Shown: positions 1 to 11,712 of the stretch, piece by piece | Position numbering within the stretch: the stretch's first letter is position 1 | Layout: every line of letters starts with the position of its first letter | From: Agrocybe praecox | Lineage: Eukaryota > Basidiomycota > Agaricomycetes > Agaricales > Agrocybaceae | Direction: 5' to 3' | DNA length: 64,000 bases | NCBI GenBank assembly: GCA_964017145.1 | Contig: OZ024847.1 | Location: 744,001 to 808,000, forward strand | The notes under the pieces: generated by a model | Databases searched by the model: none | Seen by the model: only the letters and a program-made list of their open reading frames with translations | What the model was told of the DNA's origin: nothing | Program-made: the position numbers and the translations under genes

Positions 1-308
1 ATTGTACATCATAGCTCTAGAGAGGAATCCGAATAACAGATGACATGTTTTGTCGGTCGTGGGTGGATCCTTTTCATTTACGTTTCTTGCCACTATTCTG
101 CACCAATCACATTGCAGCCCAGTAGGGCGGGTCCCACTAGAATATAGATATTGAAAACCCCACAGTATTGGGAAGCGAATAGAATGATAAGTTTGATAGT
201 GAATCGGTTTGAGGTTTTGGGGACGCGAAGTACAGGGCATGATGCTGACTTCTCATGATCTTCGACTTCAATCGGAAAAAAATCTTAGCATGTGACCCTC
301 ATACGAGA

Positions 309-321
309 GTATATATAAAAA
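309..321 (+). promoter_or_regulatory. TATA box of the small-protein gene
   Basis: A strong TATATAAAA core at 312-320 lies about 150 bp before the ATG at 466. This would put transcription start near 345 with a 5' leader of roughly 120 nt. It supports the plus-strand reading of the short gene rather than the overlapping minus-strand frame. Confidence 0.55.
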
Positions 322-465
322 GGGGTCGTTTGCGTCTCTAATCTTCAGAATCTACTTCCAAAGAACTTCTTAGTGAGTCATTCATATCTCTCTCCTTCAA
401 AATACTCCTCTTCCTTACACCACCTTCAAATTCCTGTCACGTTCAGTTACCTCTACCATACAAAC

Positions 466-780
466 ATGCCATCAGTACACAACGGAACCATCTCCGTCGT
501 CGGCACACAGGTCAAAGGTGTCTTTTTTTACGACGGCGTGACCCACATCTTCGCAGGAACCCTTTTCCAGCCTTCGGAGAACGACTTTCCCAACCTCCCA
601 GCAACATTGATGTTGGGCGGCCCTCCTATTGAACAGGGACCCATTAACTTCAAATGTGATTTTGGGCCCGGGGGGATTGTGATTGCCATGGACTCTGTCG
701 CAGCCACCATTAATGCTCAGCTCCCACACAGCATTCAACCGTACAACATCCCTGGTGGCGCTGTCTGGACTTTTGAATAA
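466..780 (+). CDS. Small orphan protein, 104 aa
   Basis: A single-exon frame of 104 codons starts MPSVHNGTISVVGTQV and ends GGAVWTFE. I chose the ATG at 466 because it follows a consensus TATA box and has the context AAACATGCC; the frame is open further upstream but without an equally good start. There is no signal peptide and no membrane segment. Alternating hydrophobic and polar residues with many Gly and Pro (VKGVFFYDGVTHIFAGTL, LMLGGPPIEQGPINFKC) suggest a small beta-rich soluble fold. I do not recognise the family and assign no function. The overlapping minus-strand frame at 472-822 has no promoter or start context and is treated as a shadow. Confidence 0.6.
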   Translation: MPSVHNGTISVVGTQVKGVFFYDGVTHIFAGTLFQPSENDFPNLPATLMLGGPPIEQGPINFKCDFGPGGIVIAMDSVAATINAQLPHSIQPYNIPGGAVWTFE

Positions 781-2273
781 ATGACCTGCAAGTAAAATTT
801 TACTGTATGCTTTCATATTCACACCTGCTGATTTCTTGAACAGGTCTTCAATGAACTCGCGACGAGCGTCGCTTCTGATACTCCTTCAACTCATAAATAC
901 GTTTGAACTTGTCGATTTCTTCGTCGGTTTTTCGACGTTAAACTCAAATTTTACATATAAAATCAAATCACAATTTTCTGTTCTTTTTTGTTCTATCTAA
1001 GTGCTACCCTGGGGTGGCAGTGCGTTCTGGCATGCTCGGATTAGATTAGATCGTGCAGAATTCTAGTGACAGCGCGCCGTCTAAATATGTCATATATAAT
1101 ATACATCACTCGTCGACTTACCGTCATATTGCAACTTGGTTGATTAACTAGTATACGGGTCTAACCACACATCCAAGCTGTTATAGAACGTGTAAAGCAA
1201 TATGTGGGCACAATTAGGTAAGTTCAAGAGCAGCACCGATGCACCGAGTTCTTTGTTTGATCTATCTTAGCATAACAAGAGGACATTCCTACACGCTGAT
1301 TATTTTTATGCCTATTAATGTTTCGGTCTGACTCGAGTTATTTTGTCGAATTTTCTGTGCACCACTGCCGCTACGTGGTTCCTTTCGGCGCCTCCATAAG
1401 GTGGCGTTGTCCGACAATAAAAACGAGCTGACAAATGAACGTGCCTTCTCTGAGCAGGGCCGGGTTGAGCCACAGTAGCGGTCGCAGACAAGTGAAGGCC
1501 ACTAATCTTTTTGGCCAAATTTTCTGGCTTCCATATGTGATAGATAGTGAAATAAGGTGCTCGTATGTACAGGCTATAACCTACATAAAGTTATTCCGCG
1601 AGCAGAATTTTCTTTAAGAAGAAGCGGAATATCTCGGATTTGCGCAACAAGAACTCATCCCCGAGCAACTCAGGTAAATTTCTATCACCTCTGATGAGAT
1701 GCCGTTAAGAAGTACCTCAATGCTTGTCTAACAGATGTGATACGGCAATTTATAAACCGCACCTGGAAATCTACGGAAGCGTACAGAAAGGGATTGGGCA
1801 ACAAAAACAACACAGAACAGCGAGGAGAGAGCAACGACGATGCTCGACAAATCGGCTAACGGATCTTGACAAAATAAAGTGTTCGGGCTGTGATATTTCG
1901 GCTATTATAACCCCAGAAAATCCCACCAAATGATTAGACTCGCGACCAGTTCCTTAGTCAGTGATGTGTATTTCTCCGTCCTTCCGCAAATGGCTTTTGT
2001 TTGTACATTGTTGTGGCTTTGTTATGGCGACTAACATCAAGCGGACTACGAAAATACACATCACTGCCTAAGGACTGGGAGCAACGACGCGGTTTTTGTG
2101 GAGTGACAGAAAGTGACAAAGAACTTAGCCAAAAAAACACATTTCTCGCGCTCGCTCTTCGTCGAACGAGCTTCCACAACTGCCTCTGTCTCGTTTCTTC
2201 TCAAATAAATTGATCTTAGTATACCATATGGATGAAAGAATAACTATTTATTAATTTCTATGAAATCTTCGGC
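781..2273. other. Intergenic, no gene seen
   Basis: Open frames here are shorter than 75 codons, lack recognisable motifs and have no convincing splice partners. The stretch is moderately AT-rich. I see no repeat array or RNA gene. Confidence 0.5.
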
Positions 2274-3381
2274 CTAACCACTAGGTGGTGGAGGTCCAAA
2301 GTTGTTAGTAAAAGTATGATAAGGATACATGTATGGGTAAGGACTGGAAGATGTTGCTGGGGATGGTATATACTGTGGAGGTAGCATAGAGTCATGATTT
2401 GGGGTTGAATAAAGATGTTGGTAGTAAGGGGCAGTGTATGTGGCATAGTGGTAAGCAGGATGAGTAGTACTGGCATGCTGCTGCCCGGGTGTTCTGAAGT
2501 GATGTGTTGAGTTTATAGGCAGCAGTACTGCATAAGGATTTGCTCGTATAGGTGTTGAGGGTGGTGCTGTCTGTCGAAACGGCGACGAGCTCGCCAGTGA
2601 TGACGATGATGACATGTGAGTGACAGGTGTGGGTATATCATCTATTTCGGTCGCATTTGATGGTTCCCCTCGTCGAGCCCTCTTCCCACCACCACCATCG
2701 TTGTGTCCGCTGCCCGTGTTGTCTATGCTCGTTCGTCCTATGACCCTATTTGTTTCCACCGCTGTTATCGTTCGCTTTGCTGTCGCTCGAGATTTGGGGG
2801 GCTTTGAGGACATGGGTTCAATGTGGAGAGATATTAATTTGGTGAGTAATTGATCACCATAGCGTCCAAACCACAGCCAGTCCTCACCAACCACTCTTTC
2901 TAGTTCAGAGAGCATGTTGATAGGTCCGACTGATGACAGCTTCTCCAACGTTGCGTCTTTCAAGATTGCACTCGGTCCGAAAATGGTGTTCGAAAAATCC
3001 TGTTCCCATACTGTCTTTCTCCACTCGTGTAACTCGTCCTTGACCCTCTCGTTGATGGACCCCTGCTTAACTGGGACCCTTCTTGTGGCAACTTGTGTTG
3101 CGGCTGGTCTTGTACGGTTTAGTAGAGTTGGATCGCACACATCGCAGCACATCACCGTTGGACCTGCAAACCGGTGAGTATCATGCATAATTCTATACTG
3201 TGATTTGTTCCTTACTAGCAACTTCGTTCTCGAATATCTTGGTCAGAATATTTCTGCGACAGCTCGTCGACTGCACAAGCGAGTAAAGTCCCTCATCAAT
3301 TGAATTTGAGTCGAGAGGCACATCTGTGTCTCCCAAGTCGGCATCATATTTACCTGTCGACTCCATCCTCCGTCCTCTCAC
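2274..3381 (-). CDS. RecQ-type helicase C-terminal fragment (truncated gene)
   Basis: Two exons, 3216-3381 and 2274-3163, join across a 52-nt intron (donor GTAAGG, acceptor TTTGCAG). They give an open frame of about 350 codons. The join reads LYSLVQSTSCRRNILTKIFE followed by VASPTVMCCDVCDP. This matches the zinc-binding region of RecQ helicases, with one Cys before an Arg pair and a later C-C-x2-C cluster. A WRKTVWEQDFSNTIFGPSAI block and a low-complexity Pro/Ser/Tyr tail follow. The two RecA-like motor domains expected upstream are absent in the 1.5 kb before the first exon, so this is a detached 3' end. It may be a pseudogene or a captured domain. Known relatives include subtelomeric or dispersed RecQ copies in fungi. 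Confidence is good for family, low for function. Confidence 0.65.
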
Positions 3382-4937
3382 TTCCTATCCTCCTTACATC
3401 TCCATCCTCGAGAACCTCATCGCGACCTCCGTAGTGGTCTGATTATCTGGGCTACTACTATATCATGGTACTTTTTTCATTTTCTTCGTGTTGTAAGACA
3501 GATGACAGGTGGGAGAGTAAATGAATGAACTAGAACGGCGGAATGGGGGGTTGAGAACGAGGACGAGGACAAGGTTCGGTAACGCGATGCGCGTTGGCGT
3601 TGGCGTTGGCGTTGGCTCAATGCGGAATGACGGGACCTTTATCTGATTGAATCCGCTGGACCAGGGGTACCCAGGGACAAAGACGGACACGGTAGGGAGG
3701 TCTATGAAGAGCCTTGGAGGTTGAATGAATGAATGGATGAATGAAGGAGTCCTCGGTCGTCAAGCTAGGCTCGAACTGACGTGACGTTAATTAACTTAAT
3801 TCTGTTGAAGCGATGAGTGTCAATGAAGAATCAGTGGATGACTTTCCTTAATGATTTAGAAATTTGGACTTGTTTTCAAAGCTTATCAGCTCGGAGCGTA
3901 GAATGTTATTCTAGAAAACCTTAACGATAATTGACCATTACTTGGAAGTCTTTCGCCCCAATTCTGGGCTGTAGTATATGAGGCATTTAACGGAAAAATG
4001 AAGCAAAGACCAAAGAAAGTCAACTTGATTTACTACTAAAGAATATGAAAGCGGCGAACAAGAGAGAAAAGCAAAAAATGAAAAGAATGGAAGGAAAGAA
4101 AAGGGAATTGATATTGAACAAGGAAACAAGGACCCCGTTCATTGATATCGATCGAACACTTTAACATCCGCATACATTCATGTATCCATTATCAGTAGTC
4201 TATACCTAATCCGTCAGCATCCGCCGTCAAGGCGTCAACGAAGACAAAAATGAGAACGTAACCGGCCTGTCAAAAAAACACAAAAAAAACAACAAAAATA
4301 GACCTCCTAAACGTCATTTGATATTGAAAATCGAACATTGTCCGCATTCGGCAATGGCTTTTGTTGATGTAAGTACACAATGGGGCCGTTGTTGTACAAA
4401 TAAAGGGTATATTTGACTGTGCCGGGATCCGAGAGCCGTGGCTGGGCCCATTCGAAGCTGGCTTCCATTTTGCTTCCATTTCCCATTTCGTTCCCGGTGA
4501 GCCTGGCTGGGGTGGGTGGGGCGGTCTTCGTAGGCTGTGTAGGTACAGAGTTCACACAAAAAGCCCATTGCCCACCTCGAATTCAAACGGACAAAGAGGT
4601 TCGGAACAAGTGATGTGTTGTGCGGTGTTGTGTACAAACAAAAGGAAACTGAAATGGTGATTATGTAATGAATGAATGAAGAAGGACAATGGAAGGGTTG
4701 ATAATGGAAGGCCCTTCTCCGCGAGGGTCATCTTAGCGTAGGCCCTTCTGCAAGCTACAGCTATAAAACCCCATCGGCGTTTACGATTTGCAGCCCATTC
4801 CAACCTTCCCCTTTCTATTTTTTCTCTTTTGCCTCGCAGTTGCCTTGTGCCTTGTGCCTCGTCTTTACTTACTTCCCTACTTACTCTCTTACGACTTGAC
4901 TCTTTCGCTGAGCGAACACACACATCCCATAGACAAT
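3382..4937. other. Intergenic and LPMO promoter region
   Basis: No gene is supported. Minus-strand frames at 4270-4980 are shadows of low-complexity DNA. A TATA box (CTATAAAAC, 4761-4769) lies about 170 bp before the LPMO ATG at 4938, followed by a pyrimidine-rich leader typical of basidiomycete core promoters. Confidence 0.55.
3591..3616. repeat. Hexanucleotide microsatellite (GCGTTG)n
   Basis: About 4.3 tandem copies of GCGTTG lie in noncoding DNA between the RecQ fragment and the LPMO gene. Confidence 0.8.
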
Positions 4938-6018
4938 ATGATGAAGACCTTAACATTCCCCCTCCTCCTCTGCGCAACAGCAATCACCAGTGTCTCTGCC
5001 CACGGCTTCCTCAGCTCCCTCACCATCGCTGGCAAATCCTTCTCGGGCAACGTGCCCGCCGGCGCGACGAGCCCCTCTGTCATCCGCCAGGTCTCCTCAC
5101 CCTTCCCCAACTATGGCGCTACTAACCCCGCGCTTACTTGTGGACCCAACTCGACAGCTGGATCCCTTATTGCGGATGCCAACCCAGGAGATGCACTTAC
5201 TTTTAACTGGAGAGGTGCTGATGGCAGCAAGGTGTGTTGGTTTTAAAAATAAATAAATAAACTCGATCGCTGATCGTATACTTGTAGTGGCCACACAACA
5301 TCGGCCCTATGATGACCTACATGGCCTCCTGCGGCTCGACGACATGCGACAAGTTCGACGTCACCCAAGCTAAATGGTTCAAAATCTCCGAAGACGGGCA
5401 AAAGACCGACGGGAGCAACGATTGGATCCAGATTGATTTGTGTACGTCCCCCTCTCCCCTCCCCTCCCATCCCTAACTAACCCCACCCTACGCACAATAG
5501 TCAACGGCGGCGTGGCCAACTCCCAAATCCCCTCTTCACTCGCAGCAGGGAACTACCTCCTCCGCCACGAGATCATCGCTCTCCACCTCGCCACCTCGAT
5601 CGACAAGGCAGAGTTCTACCCCGCCTGTGCCCAGATCCGCCTTGGTGGCTCTGGCACTGCGATGCCCCAACCGAGCGAACTCGTCAGTATCCCGGGAGCA
5701 TACAAGGATTCGGACCCTGGCATCTTCGACAAGGACATCTTCAACCCTGGAGCGCCGTACGTTATGCCTGGGCCGGCTGTTGCCCAGCTCGCTGGTGGTT
5801 CGGGTTCGTCGACAAATGCAAGTGGTAGTGCGACCGGCACGGCTGCTCAACCTGCCCAGACGAGCTCAACAAAGACGGGCAAGCAGTGCAAATTGAAGAA
5901 AGGTACTGGCAAAACCAAACGCTCGACTGTGGAGGAAGCGATCGTGGTGCGCCCCCGTCCCAGGCATTTGAGTAGGGTCATGCGTGGGCTTGCGCTTGGG
6001 TTGAGCAACATGCATTGA
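4938..6018 (+). CDS. AA9 lytic polysaccharide monooxygenase, secreted
   Basis: Three exons (4938-5231, 5288-5441, 5501-6018) encode 321 aa with reading phase conserved. The signal peptide MMKTLTFPLLLCATAITSVSA is followed directly by HGF, so mature His1 can form the copper histidine brace. The second copper His is in GNYLLRHEIIALH and the axial Tyr in FYPACAQIRLGGSG, both classic AA9 signatures. The enzyme would oxidatively cleave cellulose or related glucans outside the cell, using lytic copper chemistry with an electron donor. No CBM1 is present. Instead a Ser/Thr/Gly linker leads to a basic tail (KQCKLKKGTGKTKRS ... RPRPRHLSRVMRGLALG), reminiscent of the C-terminal modules seen on some basidiomycete AA9 proteins. 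The ATG at 4938 is chosen over upstream in-frame non-ATG sequence because it starts the signal peptide. Confidence 0.95.
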
Positions 6019-6803
6019 TCTGGTCGTGCCTTTCACCCTTTCACTTTCACACCACACCACCGGGCCCACTCTGCATTTACATATATATTGTACAACCACC
6101 GCCACCGCCAAACCCAGAAAACGACATCTAGACTCGATTACTCATTCACGCATGCACGCATGCATGCGCTGTACAACCCCCATCACATCAATGATCACTC
6201 ACTCGCATCGTGGCGCCGTGCGTCCGCGCCATGTATCATCATCATTATCATTATCACCAACCCCCCGTCGTCGGCGTCGTCGTCGTCACCCATCCATTCC
6301 TTTGTTTATTTGTTATGGGCACAAAAAACCCACACTCTACACTCGTTTTTCGGTTTTCCGGTTTCTTGCTTTGGTGGTTTTTGCGCGCAGGCAGGCATAC
6401 ATACGCGCACTATACATATATACATTCGATTCAACACACGCAATTCGACTCTCGATATACAATTTAACTGACGAAACGACACGACGCGCAACGCGCAACG
6501 ATACAGCTCGACTAGCTCGATCTTACTTAACCCCCGCTTTCGAACACGCTTGCTTACATTCACATTCGCATTGGCATTAGGGCGAGTCCCTACGATATTA
6601 GCTTATATACATACACTTCGTCAGTGTGTTCTTTATTTGGTCGTTTTCCTTCCATTTCTGCTTCGATCCCGTTGTTATCGTTGCTATTCGTGTTAAACGT
6701 TAAAACGTTTAGACCTTGATGGTCCCAGTCCCCTCGTTGTGGGTTGTACTTTATATACGTATCGTATCGTGTATTGTATTTTGTATTTAATGTATGTACA
6801 TAA

Positions 6804-6825
6804 TGTATGTATGTATGTATGTATT
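6804..6825. repeat. (GTAT)n microsatellite
   Basis: About five tandem copies of TGTA/GTAT in noncoding DNA. Confidence 0.8.
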
Positions 6826-7515
6826 TAGATGAATCGAATGCATAGAAATTGAAATTGAAAGAAGTTGTAGTGATTTGAATGAACGATGATTGATTCATGA
6901 GAATTTGGATTTGAGTCTCCAAGAGAGGGAGTGAAGTGGGAAGTTGTTATAATTAAGTAGTTGGTGACGGGGGCCTGAGGGAGCTGGGGACTCTGACTCT
7001 GACTCACAGATAGGGTGGGGAGGCGCGTAGAGTAGTATTAGGACCCACGTACACACGTACGGGCCACGGCACAGGTCAAAGCGCTAAGCGCTATAGTCAG
7101 TCTTCGAAATCAATTCCGATTTTTTGACCCTCTTTCTTTCTTTCTTTTATTGTTGTCAACTTATATCTCATCATCGACCACCTTGTACATCCTCTTTTTA
7201 TGCCCCTTCTTGCGCTTGATCATTTTAGCGCATGGGGTCCTCCCAAGAGGCCGGGGTGAAAAGTTCATTCTGGAGTATAATACTAAGCACTCGGGAGGAG
7301 GGAGGAAGCAAGGAGGAGGGCTCAGACCCACAGGCACCTGCAGCACGTACGTCTTGGTGCTCTTTTTGGGTTGTACGATAGTACGAAGCTCGAAGTGAAG
7401 GTGGAGCGCCGGCAGTCCAGTCCAGTATATTATGGGACATTCGAACAATAAGTAGTATCTGAGATGAACGTATCGAGCAATTGCACGATAGCGGGAGGCG
7501 TGCGATCTCATTTGA

Positions 7516-7560
7516 TCTAATCTAATCTAATCTTTCCAACTTCCAACTTCCAACTTCCAA
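7516..7560. repeat. Two adjacent short tandem repeats
   Basis: Three copies of TCTAA (7516-7530) run almost directly into four copies of the 7-mer TTCCAAC (7534-7560, last copy imperfect). Confidence 0.8.
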
Positions 7561-9306
7561 AGCTACCGTCCCCGTCCTCATAGTCTATATCTGATTCTAG
7601 CTTCCAAGTATCTATTACCATTATTATTGTTGTCCTCGTCTTCGTCCTCATCGACATGATACATGCCACACGACCGTGGGGATTCGAAAAAATTCTCCAC
7701 ATACGTACGCAATATGTAATTTGTATACTACACAACAACGTCTCTTGGCCAGGCTGCCTAAACTCCTTTCTATTTTATTTTATTCTATCTTAAAGTTCTC
7801 TGTCAGGTGAAGCATGAAGCATATATTTTAACGTTGTGGCAGTACAGTCTGACCGACTGCCCGATCCCTATTCTACATTACTCTAGATTAGATTCGATCC
7901 GTTACCTGTATGGCAGCGACGCGTCCATAGCCGAATCAGACATCCCTTGACCACTATCCCGACCTTGCGAAGCTGCTCGACGCGCTTCCGAGCCTAGCTA
8001 TGCCATCGAAAAGCATCCCGGACTGCTCCAACGTGTATTAACACGGCGCAGGGCGCGGCAGGTGCCCTGCCACTTCCACAGGTACGTACTGAGAATGACA
8101 GAGCATGGTGATGCGTGGGCCGGGGTACGTCCTGGTGAAAGGAGACCCACATCAGACTTTAATTTGGCACGTACTCGCGTTGTTTATCTAGTAGATCCCA
8201 CAATTATCTGATCAAGGTTTTAGAAGTCCGTGTTATGGACATCTTGCGACACACGTAGCACCCAAGCGCTGTAGATGCAGACAACGAATCCAAGCCGCCA
8301 GCGGATAATAAATTATATGTCATGGAACATTAGTCGCGGTGTGGTGATGAATCACGATGAATCATGGGTTGGAGTTTTCACCGTGTTGAAAGTGTAAGTA
8401 TTTTTGGATGCTGCTCTAGTGTGAGAAAGTTGCTGCTGGGATTGGTATTTGTGAAAAAATAGCAAGAAATGTAGCAAGAAAAACGAAACACGGTGATGAG
8501 GCGTTCGGTCAGGACGCTGGAGTGGAAAGGAAAGTGCACGTGGTGGTGGCCCAGTCACAAGTCGTGACTGCGGTTGCAAACTTGTGCCGAAGTGCCGCTT
8601 CGCCGAAGACCGAATTCTAACTCTTCAATCGTACCCCTCTTCGCGATAGAATGACAATACCTAATAACATCAACACATACCAAATACATACTATTGAGAC
8701 CGAATTTGGACTGTCGTGCACGTATTCGATGCTGAGAATATATATAAACACATATCCACCGATAACTCCTGAGTTCACCAATCTTTGTAAAAGATAAATG
8801 AGATGGTGAGTCAGAACTTAACAGCGCGCTTATTTTGCTCCACTATCTGAGGAGTCGGGGTATGGCGGTCATCAATTGATCTGAGATTAATCTCACGGTG
8901 TACGCGTCGATTTTCGTTTCTTTTTCTCGCGATCTTCGGTGATCAGGGAAAAGATGGAAATGGAGTATTACAGTGCCGACATAGTACGTACTATGATGTG
9001 AAGTTCGACACCAATTGATAAAGATGCTTACCCAAATGGTGGACGGTTAACTCTCCGTGTTGGCTCTGCGGGGACTTGGCGCTCATGCGGGCGTCCCGGT
9101 CAAGTGCCGGTGCTCTTAAAGAGGGCTCGAAAAAGTGCCAAAATCATGACCCTTTCAGGTGGAGATCTTTATCAGTTACTCCGGGTCCCCACACTAGCAT
9201 GATTTGAGCCAATTTCTTTAGTAAAAATGCAGTGTTATTGATAATCGACAATCATTTAACCATATGTGTTGTATCTATTCTTGGATACGATAGTATGACT
9301 CATAGG

Positions 9307-9314
9307 TATATAAG
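9307..9314 (+). promoter_or_regulatory. TATA box of the glycosyltransferase gene
   Basis: TATATAAG lies 83 bp before the ATG at 9390. Confidence 0.5.
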
Positions 9315-9389
9315 TTGACCTCTAAGATGTGATATACGCCGCGGTCCACTGCCTCCTGAACTTACCTCTGAGACCAAATACAGTCCAAA

Positions 9390-11545
9390 ATGGCATCAAA
9401 ACATATTTTCTTTACTGCTTTTGCCGCGTGGGGTAAGTCTATACGTGCTCCCATGGTCAGACCGTTCTCACCATTTTGCTACTACTCTTGTAGGACATGC
9501 AAGATCTTTCTGTATCCTCGCCGCGCGCATGGTGAAAGAGCACCCTGACTTATATTTTACGCTTTTGTTGGCTCCTAGCCTGCTAAGCAAAGCTCGGGAT
9601 GAGGTCGATGCAGAACTGAGAGATGATGGGACGGAAGAGAGACGAAATCGCATACGGTGTGTAATAATCACAGGATCCTCCAAAATTCACTTTGATCGAT
9701 CACTAAAAACCCTTATTCTAGGATACTTTCCAGCTTTCATATGACATCTGGCGATCCTTTCGCGGCCATTCAACAAAGTATCGCGACGTACGCGGGCATT
9801 TACAAGGCCATCTGTGCCGGAGAACAAGTTACGTGCGCAACGGATGGGACTGTCTTCGACGCAATCAGTGCACCGTCAGTTGTTGTAATGGACGTATGTC
9901 TCTCATACACTTCTCATCGTAAAAGCTCCAATCTTGGAATAACCATCCCAATTTATTTTATTCTTCCAGTTCTTCACATACCCTCAGATGACCATAACGC
10001 GTTCTATTAGCGGAAAAACAATACCAATACTTGCTTGGTTGACAGGGGGCTCCGGGGCTACTGTTCGCTTGTTCGGACCTAAATCCGTAGGCGGGTTTGA
10101 CTTTGTTGGGAAAGTGATCGAAGAAGCCGAGCGACTTGGTGTTAACCCAAAAGAAATCGGAGATAAGGTATGTGGCGTGCTCTTGCCCTCCATTTTACCT
10201 TGTCATCATGCCATGTGTGACATTTTATCAAGGTCTACGCAAAAACCACTGGAGAAATAGTCAAAATCCCAGGAGTTCCAGAGATGTACGACTATGAATT
10301 CTTCCCTCAGAAGGTGTGTACTTTGTCTACAAGTACATAAAGAAGTCTGACGTATTATTTCGTCTAGTTAGCGTTTGAGATCCCAGTTACAGAGCTCTTT
10401 ATGGCAAGCTACTCGTGCGTCATCTTCAATTTTTGGCTCGCCAATACTGAATTAAGCTGCGCATAACATACACTTTTAGGTTCCTACGAGAGTGTGATGG
10501 TGTGTTAGCGGTAAATTCATACGCACTGGAGGGTGAGGCGCTAGATGCTATGAGGTCCTGGTTTGCCGAATGGAACAAAGAAATGTATACGATTGGCCCC
10601 CTTCTACCTTCTGGATACGGGACTCTTCAACCGAGTAATCGTGGTGCAACCGATATAACAAATTTCCTCGATAGGAACCTAGCTAAGAATGGGAAGAATA
10701 GCGTTATTCTGGTAAGTAGCTGGATCCACGTGTTTCTAATAATATGTCTTACTAAACGCTTATACAATATAGATCTCATTCGGTACGGCCTTCTGGCCGT
10801 CTGATACCACATATATCGAGGAAATGGTCGAAGCCATGATTGAAATGAACTTTCCCTTCGTTAGTGTTCTGGGCTGTATGGTCTTTTCGGTCGCTTACGT
10901 GCCTAGTAGATCTTAACTCTTGCATCACCATTCGCCAAAATCTCCGATGAATTTAAGAAAAAGGTCGAGTCTTCCGAAATAGGATTTCTCACAACATGGT
11001 GTCCCCAACAGTACATCCTAGAGCATCCTGTATGAATTTTGGTGTCATTCGTTTCCTCATAACAACTAACGATAACTGGCATGATTAGGCAACCGGGTGG
11101 TTCCTTACACACTGTGGGTATAACAGCGTAACAGAATCAATCGGGAGCGGTATACCCATGTAAGCATAATCATCACTTCTTCGATTGTCGGTTGAGATCC
11201 TCAAAATTTACATCCGATTTAAGGCTTGCTTGGCCATTTTCCGGTGACCAACCTGAAAATGCATTTCACCTTGCCAGTATCGGACTAGCGATAGAGCTAC
11301 TGGAGATACGCACTGGTGAGCATGCATTGAAGCCCTTACGCCGGAACGGAAAAGGTGCAGCAGGTACTCGAGAAGCGGTGGGTCGAGAGATAAGGGACGT
11401 CATTGCTGCGTGCAGAGGCGAAAAGGGTAACGAAATTCGGGAAAACATCAAAAAGAGCCAATCCGAGTTCTTGGGCGCTTGGGATAGTGACGGTCCGTCG
11501 AGAAAGGAGTTCAACAGGTTCTTAAAAGAATATCTCGACATATAA
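9390..11545 (+). CDS. UDP-glycosyltransferase, GT1 family
   Basis: Eleven exons keep phase and give 511 aa: 9390-9432, 9494-9656, 9722-9893, 9970-10167, 10233-10313, 10368-10414, 10480-10711, 10773-10859, 10910-11029, 11089-11159, 11224-11545. The N-terminus MASKHIFFTAFAAWGHARSF carries the acceptor-side GHxR motif of GT1 enzymes. The C-terminal donor-binding region is clear: TTWCPQQYILEHPATGWFLT, then HCGYNSVTESIGSGIPM, then WPFSGDQPENA, the fungal form of the plant PSPG box. The His in the HCGYNS motif and the terminal D/E-Q pair that contact UDP-sugar are present. The enzyme should transfer a sugar, probably glucose, from UDP to a small lipophilic acceptor in the cytosol, for detoxification or secondary-metabolite decoration. 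The acceptor cannot be read from sequence. The high intron density is normal for this family in agarics. Confidence 0.92.
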
Positions 11546-11712
11546 TTAGTCATCTCGTCGATCTCGGGAACCTTTTATTCGTTTGAATCATTCTTAACGC
11601 CTAGAAATAATAATAAAACGAGTTCCTTTATTCCTTTTTCTTGTTTCAGTCGATATACAGCCCTTGGTACTTTGCTTTCTAATAATCAGGAGCGTTTTCG
11701 TTTTCCGCCAAG

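Larger units (their letters stand above)
6019..9389. other. 3.4-kb gene-poor stretch
   Basis: No coding sequence is supported. The region holds microsatellites and homopolymer-rich DNA after the LPMO 3' end, and a TATA-like element (ATATATATAAAC, about 8738-8749). That element is followed at 8801 by ATGAGATGGTGAGT, a start codon directly abutting a splice-donor-like site. I could not extend that into a gene. Confidence 0.45.

Noticed and set aside
472..822. Minus-strand 116-codon frame over the small orphan gene
   Set aside because: Antisense shadow; no promoter, poor start context, and the plus strand has a consensus TATA box.
4788..4937. N-terminal extension of the LPMO
   Set aside because: It would start without an ATG and place extra residues before a perfect signal peptide, destroying the required N-terminal histidine.
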